From NCBI GenBank assembly GCA_965370955.1, contig CBDUWP010000056.1, forward strand, positions 1 to 9,731: a DNA stretch of 9,731 nucleotides. The letters run 5' to 3'. The notes beneath the pieces are model-generated. The model was given only the letters and a program-made list of their open reading frames with translations. It was not told the DNA's origin and searched no databases. The stretch is from CBDUWP01 sp965370955 (GTDB lineage: Bacteria; Planctomycetota; Phycisphaerae; Sedimentisphaerales; Anaerobacaceae). Positions 4,883 to 9,731 of this stretch are shown one piece after another. A program made the position numbers and the translations under genes. How positions within the stretch are numbered: the stretch's first letter is position 1; each line of letters begins with the position of its first letter.

Positions 4883-7800
4883 TTATTTATGTTTCATTTC
4901 TTTTACGAAGCTGTACAGCACAGGCACAACGAGCATAGTGAGTATTTCGATAGCCATTCCTCCGAACACTGGAATAGCCATTGGCACCATGATATCTGCG
5001 CCTCTTCCGGTTGACGTTAGAACAGGAATAAGAGCTAAAATCGTTGTCGCCGTAGTCATCAGACATGGCCTGACCCTTCTGGCTCCCGCTTTTATAATTT
5101 TTTCGTGAATGTCGATAATGCTATTTTGTTTATCGCCTTTGAAGGTTTGTTCGAGATAGGTACACATAACCACTCCGTCATCTGAAGCAATTCCGAACAG
5201 CGCCAGAAATCCCACCCATATCGCCACACTCAGATTGATTGGCTGCATTTGAAAAAGTTGTCTCAGGTTCACGCCGAAGACACTAAAATTGCAGAACCAC
5301 GATTGTCCGTAACACCAGATCATCAAGAAGCCTCCCGCCCATGCGACGATTATTCCTGAAAATATCAGCAGACTTGTGATCGTGGATTTGAATTGTAAAT
5401 ACAGGAGCATAAAGATCACAAACAGTGCCAGTGGAATAACGATTGTCAATGTTTTTTGCGCTCTGATCTGATTTTCGTATGTCCCTGCGAAGCTGTAGTT
5501 GACTCCTTCTGGTATAACCAGTTCCCCGCTTTTTATTTTTTCTTTCAGGAATTTGTCGCATTGTTCAACGACATCCACTTCAGCCATTCCTATTTTTTTA
5601 TCGAACAAAACATATCCAACAAGAAACGTATCCTCGCTTTTTATCGCCTGCGGACCTCGGACATATCGTATTTCAGCCAGTTGTATTATCGGTATTTGCG
5701 CTCCATTTGCCGCCGAGACAAGGATTTTATCTAGCGTTTCGATTTGGTCTCTCAGTTCTCTAGCATATCTGACCCGCACTGGATATCTCTGCCTGCCTTG
5801 TATGGTCGTTGTGATATGCCTTCCTCCGATAGCGACTTCGATCACGTCCTGCACTTTGCGTACACTGATTCCGTATCGTGCAATAGCGTCTCGATCTATA
5901 TCGATTTCCAGATATGGCTTTCCGACAATTCTGTCCGCAATAACAGCCGAAGGCTCTACAGACGGCACATTTTTAAGTAGCTTCTCGATTTGCAGTCCTA
6001 CTTTTTCGATAGCATCTAGATTTGGCCCTTTGATTTTTATTCCCATAGGCGCCCTCATTCCGCTTTGCAGCATCACGATTCTCGCTGCGATAGGCTGTAA
6101 TTTTGGCGCACTTGTAGTTCCTGGTATTTTTCCAGCTTTTACAATTTCCTTCCAAATATCATCTGGTCTTTTAATTTCTTTTCGCCATTGCCGATAGACT
6201 CTGCCTCGTCTGTCTTTAACAAGCTCTCCTTTTGCGTTCCGTTTAAATTCTTTTTTATGTTTGTCATATTCAAATCGTATTTTTCGCCCGTTTTTATCTA
6301 ATAGATATTCAGATTTATAGTTAATAACGGTTTCGATCATTGATATTGGCGCCGGGTCGAGAGGCGTTTTCGCCCGTCCGATTTTCCCCACCACAGATTC
6401 GACTTCAGGTATTGAACCGAATGCGGCATCTTGCTTTTGCAAAACGTCCAGAGCCTCACCGATTGAGGCATGCGGCATTGTCGTAGGCATATAGAGAAAC
6501 GATCCTTCGTCGAGTGTTGGCATAAATTCTTTTCCTAGATTCGCCCAGACACACCCTCCTGCAATAACGATAGCTATTGGAATAGACAGAAATACCGCTT
6601 TGTGTATGAGACACCAGCTTAGTATTTTTGGATAGAATTTTTGAAAGATTTTAAAAAACGCCAACAGTCCCCCGATCAGGATAGCCACAAAGATCAAGTT
6701 TGGTAATAATCCTTTAGCCTGTCCCAGTGGCAGCCAGTGATTGGTCAATATAATACCGATAAAAATAACAGCCGCTATATTTACCCATGACAATTTGTTG
6801 TCGTTTGTTTTTTTTGCCTGTCGTTTCCCCAATAGCCGATAGATTCCCATAGTGACGATGATCACACCGAGCCACCATGTTGCAGCGATCCATGCAGTGA
6901 CGCCGAGTATAACCAGCACTAAGCCCAAAACAATGTTTGCTGTTTTTTTCAGATTTAATTTTTTTGTAAACAGGATATGAGCAGCCGGCGGAATCACTGT
7001 TATTGCAACTATTACTGATGCGATCAGAGCAAATGTTTTTGTAAATGCCAGCGGTTTAAATAGTTTTCCTTCTGGCCCAGTCATTGTAAAAACCGGCAAG
7101 AAGCCAACGATAGTTGTCGCGACCGCCGTCAAGACAGCGCTTGCCACTTCGCTTGTTGCCCGATATATCACTTCGAGTTTGTTTTCGTTTTCAGCTGCTT
7201 CATTCAGATGCCTTATTATATTTTCTGAGATAACGATCCCCATATCGACGATGGTTCCGATAGCGATAGCTATACCCGACAGAGCCACGACATTAGCATC
7301 CACTTTGAACAATTTCATTGCTATGAAGCATATCAACACAGTTAAGGGCAGCATCGCGCTTATCAAGATTGAGCTTCTCAGATGCAGAACCAGCACGATG
7401 ATCACAATAATCGTAACCAGTATTTCTTCGGTCAGGGCATTTTCCAGCGTTCCGAGTGTTTCGTATATAAGCCCTGTTCGATCATAAAACGGAACGATTT
7501 TGATTTGCGAAACAGTTCCATCAGGCAATGTTTTCTTTGGCAATCCTGAGGATATTTCCTTTATTTTTTCTTTTAGATTTTTTATTGCTTGAAGTGGGTT
7601 ATAGCCGTATCGTACGACCGCCACTCCTCCGACCGCTTCTGCTCCGGCTTTATCGAGCGCTCCTCTTCGAAGAGCCGGCCCGAACGAGACATTAGCCACA
7701 TTTTTGATATACACCGGCACATTATCTACAACTTTGATAACAGTTTTTTCGATATCAGCTATTTCTTTTATAAATCCGAGTCCTCTGATAACATATTCGA

Positions 7801-8563
7801 CCTTATTGATTTCGATAGTTTTTGCGCCCACGTCGACATTTGAGTTTTTCACAGCTTTGAAGATATCATCGAGTCCTACATTGAAGGCTCTCATTGCGTC
7901 CGGATCGACATCGATTTGATATTCTTTTACATGTCCCCCGACCGACGCCACTTCGCTTATTCCCTCCGCCGCCATCAATGCGTAGCGTACATACCAATCT
8001 TGCGCGCTTCTGAGTTCATCGAGGTCCCATCCGCCAGTTGGCTCACCGTTTTGGTCTCTTGGCTCAAGTGTATACCAATAGACTTGTCCTAATGCCGTTG
8101 CATCTGGCCCTAAGACGGGGTTTAGTCCTTTTGGCAAGGTTTCAGCCGGCAGTGAGTTCAGTTTTTCGAGTACTCTGCTTCTTGAGAAATAGAAGTCCAC
8201 ATTTTCGTTAAAGATCACATATATGCTCGAGAATCCTAGGAACGAATAGCTTCTAATCGTCTTTACGCTTGGCAATCCCAGCAGTGCCGATGTCAGTGGA
8301 TATGTTATTTGGTCTTGTACATCTTGCGGGCTTCTTCCGGGCCATTCGGTGAAGACTATTTGTTGATTTTCTCCGATATCTGGAATTGCATCGACAGCCA
8401 CGGGATTTCTCGGCAGGTCAGCCCAATTCCAATCGAACGGTGCGACTTGCCATCCCCACCCTATGATCAACAGCACTAACAGTCCCACGATCAGTTTATT
8501 TTCGAGACAGAATCGTATCACCTTATTTATTAGCGATATTTTTTCACCGATCGGTTCGCCCAT
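4883..8563 (-). CDS. cusA: CusA-type Cu(I)/Ag(I) RND efflux pump, long variant
   Basis: Proton-driven inner-membrane RND pump that exports metal through a CusCBA-like tripartite complex. Seen: TM1 at ~20-38, PDIGENQ 61-67 and FTEWPGRSPQD 71-81, then the TM4 block GIAIAIGTIVD with D440 and E447, the CusA rather than CzcA form. The three copper-site methionines of E. coli CusA (573, 623, 672) correspond to M692 (FLYM), M742 (SMIET) and M831 (IVML), so monovalent Cu/Ag is the likely substrate. At 1226 residues it is ~180 longer than E. coli CusA, with three insertions: a hydrophobic block (~540-645), ~40 charged residues between M742 and M831, and ~20 residues before D1128. E. coli E939 corresponds to D1128 and K984 to C1167. 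The ATG at 8563 has GAAGGA upstream. It is the last gene of the operon, 32 bases after the lipoprotein. Confidence 0.95.
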   Translation of the reverse strand: MGEPIGEKISLINKVIRFCLENKLIVGLLVLLIIGWGWQVAPFDWNWADLPRNPVAVDAIPDIGENQQIVFTEWPGRSPQDVQDQITYPLTSALLGLPSVKTIRSYSFLGFSSIYVIFNENVDFYFSRSRVLEKLNSLPAETLPKGLNPVLGPDATALGQVYWYTLEPRDQNGEPTGGWDLDELRSAQDWYVRYALMAAEGISEVASVGGHVKEYQIDVDPDAMRAFNVGLDDIFKAVKNSNVDVGAKTIEINKVEYVIRGLGFIKEIADIEKTVIKVVDNVPVYIKNVANVSFGPALRRGALDKAGAEAVGGVAVVRYGYNPLQAIKNLKEKIKEISSGLPKKTLPDGTVSQIKIVPFYDRTGLIYETLGTLENALTEEILVTIIVIIVLVLHLRSSILISAMLPLTVLICFIAMKLFKVDANVVALSGIAIAIGTIVDMGIVISENIIRHLNEAAENENKLEVIYRATSEVASAVLTAVATTIVGFLPVFTMTGPEGKLFKPLAFTKTFALIASVIVAITVIPPAAHILFTKKLNLKKTANIVLGLVLVILGVTAWIAATWWLGVIIVTMGIYRLLGKRQAKKTNDNKLSWVNIAAVIFIGIILTNHWLPLGQAKGLLPNLIFVAILIGGLLAFFKIFQKFYPKILSWCLIHKAVFLSIPIAIVIAGGCVWANLGKEFMPTLDEGSFLYMPTTMPHASIGEALDVLQKQDAAFGSIPEVESVVGKIGRAKTPLDPAPISMIETVINYKSEYLLDKNGRKIRFEYDKHKKEFKRNAKGELVKDRRGRVYRQWRKEIKRPDDIWKEIVKAGKIPGTTSAPKLQPIAARIVMLQSGMRAPMGIKIKGPNLDAIEKVGLQIEKLLKNVPSVEPSAVIADRIVGKPYLEIDIDRDAIARYGISVRKVQDVIEVAIGGRHITTTIQGRQRYPVRVRYARELRDQIETLDKILVSAANGAQIPIIQLAEIRYVRGPQAIKSEDTFLVGYVLFDKKIGMAEVDVVEQCDKFLKEKIKSGELVIPEGVNYSFAGTYENQIRAQKTLTIVIPLALFVIFMLLYLQFKSTITSLLIFSGIIVAWAGGFLMIWCYGQSWFCNFSVFGVNLRQLFQMQPINLSVAIWVGFLALFGIASDDGVVMCTYLEQTFKGDKQNSIIDIHEKIIKAGARRVRPCLMTTATTILALIPVLTSTGRGADIMVPMAIPVFGGMAIEILTMLVVPVLYSFVKEMKHK

Positions 8564-8595
8564 GGTTTATCCTTCTCTGTTATTTTTTATTTTTC

Positions 8596-8898
8596 TTATT
8601 TGTCGAACTGCGGTAGTTTAGCCAGATATTTTTCTGGATTTTCTTTGAATTTTGTTTCACATCCTGCGCAGCAGAAGTAGACTTTTTTCCCTTTGTATTC
8701 GGTATAGATATCTTTATTTATTGGCCCAGCCATTATAGGACAGATTTTTTGTTCGGCAGCTTCGCTGGTAACATTTTTTATTTCTGCCGGTACAGGTACA
8801 GTTGTTTCAGCTTTCTTTTTGCATCCGGTTAGAGCTATCATTGTTAATACAAGTACAATGCCGAGACAAAGAATTGTCAGCTTTTTATTTTGGTTCAT
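8596..8898 (-). CDS. YHS-domain metal-binding lipoprotein
   Basis: A 100-residue lipoprotein. It has a basic start, a hydrophobic stretch ~7-22 and lipobox LTGC at 23-26, so C26 should be lipidated after signal peptidase II cleavage. Lysines follow the Cys, with no Asp at +2, which by E. coli rules favours the outer membrane. A short linker (27-50) leads to a YHS domain (~52-97) with CPIM at 53-56 and YFCCAGC at 75-80, giving C53, C76, C77 and C80 as candidate thiol ligands. YHS domains bind soft metals and are found in copper pumps and chaperones. Its place between adaptor and pump suggests a periplasmic metal-delivery role comparable to CusF, though unrelated in fold; this is inference. The ATG at 8898 has an AAAGGA ribosome-binding site. 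Spacing is 38 bases from the adaptor and 32 from cusA. Confidence 0.9.
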   Translation of the reverse strand: MNQNKKLTILCLGIVLVLTMIALTGCKKKAETTVPVPAEIKNVTSEAAEQKICPIMAGPINKDIYTEYKGKKVYFCCAGCETKFKENPEKYLAKLPQFDK

Positions 8899-8936
8899 TT
8901 TGTTTTCCTTTCATAAGAAATTTTAATTTCATTTAT

Positions 8937-9731
8937 TTAATGCTGATGCCCGCTTGATTTTCCCGATGACATAGGCTCCGCCGTTTGTCCTTTTGGGTTC
9001 ATCATGCTTGGTTTAGCTTGAATTTGCAGAGCTGAATCGATTTTGAAATTTCCTTTTGCGACGACAATTTCCCCTTCAGCGAGTCCTTCCTTGACGAGAT
9101 AGTAATTTCCCGCTTTTGGCCCTAGCACAATTTCTCTTCCTTGAAATGTCGGTTTTTCTGCGCCGATTTTTTTCACATATACTACTGCCCGTTTTCCCGT
9201 TATCAAGACTGCCGTTGCTGGAATCACCAGCGGTGCTTGGCCTGTTTCTGCTTTGATGAATCCCATTGATTCCGTTGTCACTAGGTTCATTTGGCATATA
9301 TCGCAATTGCCAGCCTTATTTTTCACAATAGATGGATGCATAGGACAGATCCATTTTCCAGCCATATCAGTTGCCATCACCTTCATTTTTGATGCGATCT
9401 TTGACCGTACTACAGCCCTGACAAACATTTCCGGTTTCAGCATATTTTCTTTATTGTCAACATTTAGCCGCACCTTTATTGTTCTTGTTTTTGGATTTAC
9501 AGTTGGCGCGATAAAACTTATTTTTCCTTTGAAGCTTTCTCCCGGATAGGCTTCTGTCGTGAACTCCACTTCTTGCCCGTATCGGATCCACATCATATCT
9601 GCTTCGTAGGCATCCAATTGCACCCAGAGTTTTGATAGGTCAGCGATGGTATAGATTTTCGTCCCTGTTTTGACATAGGTTCCTTCGGTGACATGCTTAT
9701 CGATTACGACTCCTCCGATTGGCGCATGGAT
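8937..9731 (-). CDS. cusB: CusB-like RND periplasmic adaptor with internal heavy-metal-binding domain (5' truncated)
   Basis: Membrane-fusion protein that links the inner-membrane pump to an outer-membrane channel and can pass metal to the pump. The frame is open to the right edge; the visible 264 residues begin in the second half of the lipoyl/barrel-sandwich domain (APIGGVV, VKTGTKIYTIADLSKLW). The beta-barrel follows (~37-110: VQLDAYEAD, YPGESFKGKISFIAP, KTRTIKVRLNV). Then comes a CPMHP heavy-metal-binding insert at ~126-152 (C129, M131, H132, C143, C146, M148), with CQM in place of the usual CGM. The membrane-proximal domain (~166-235) has PATAVL and GLAEGEIVV, and the tail is Met- and His-rich, ending HQH. 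The GTG at 9623 is internal, not the start. The signal peptide, hairpin and any N-terminal metal motif lie outside. An outer-membrane CusC-like gene may be upstream. Confidence 0.93.
   Translation of the reverse strand: MHAPIGGVVIDKHVTEGTYVKTGTKIYTIADLSKLWVQLDAYEADMMWIRYGQEVEFTTEAYPGESFKGKISFIAPTVNPKTRTIKVRLNVDNKENMLKPEMFVRAVVRSKIASKMKVMATDMAGKWICPMHPSIVKNKAGNCDICQMNLVTTESMGFIKAETGQAPLVIPATAVLITGKRAVVYVKKIGAEKPTFQGREIVLGPKAGNYYLVKEGLAEGEIVVAKGNFKIDSALQIQAKPSMMNPKGQTAEPMSSGKSSGHQH

Noticed and set aside
5499..6197. Plus-strand open frame of 232 codons opposite cusA
   Set aside because: Lies wholly inside a well-supported cusA and encodes no recognisable protein.

Overview
The window carries nine protein-coding genes. 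Eight are on the minus strand, and one, cut by the left edge, is on the plus strand and converges on them. I found no RNA genes, IS elements or CRISPR arrays. Lipid-anchored lipoprotein, RND efflux and flagellin-like sequences point to a Gram-negative bacterium of moderate to low GC. The long CusA variant, the adaptor with an internal CPMHP metal domain and the AsmA-like protein remind me of Planctomycetota (Phycisphaerae-like) or a related lineage. That placement is inference from recall, not from a search.

Right part (about 4883-9731, minus strand): a copper/silver efflux operon read right to left. It holds a CusB-like periplasmic adaptor (N-terminus beyond the edge), a small YHS-domain lipoprotein, and a very long CusA-type RND pump of 1226 residues. 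Gaps are 38 and 32 bases. The pump keeps the three methionines of the E. coli CusA copper site (here M692, M742, M831). The adaptor carries a CPMHP heavy-metal-binding insert, and the lipoprotein occupies the place where a periplasmic metal chaperone might be expected.

Middle (4654-4882): a 229-base gap after the pump. It holds one copy of a palindromic interspersed repeat (GTCATTGCGAG...GCAATCTC type, about 4757-4819) and, downstream of it, an extended -10 promoter for rsgA. The open frame of rsgA runs back through the repeat, but that extension is probably not translated.

Left-middle (1478-4653, minus strand): rsgA (30S maturation GTPase), a small two-TM coiled-coil protein of unknown function, an AsmA-like membrane-anchored protein, and rsmE (16S rRNA m3U1498 methyltransferase). 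The last three are closely spaced and probably co-transcribed. Two ribosome-maturation genes therefore bracket two unknown envelope proteins.

Left end: a short flagellin-like gene (536-1354, minus) with its own possible promoter and a seven-G tract at the predicted transcript start. It lacks the canonical flagellin N-terminus. It ends 26 bases from the 3' end of a PiT-type phosphate transporter gene (plus strand, 5' truncated). Nothing here is clearly a wholly new system. The items most worth a second look are the atypical flagellin, the metal-handling trio with its modified pump, the interspersed repeat, and the unknown pair between rsgA and rsmE.
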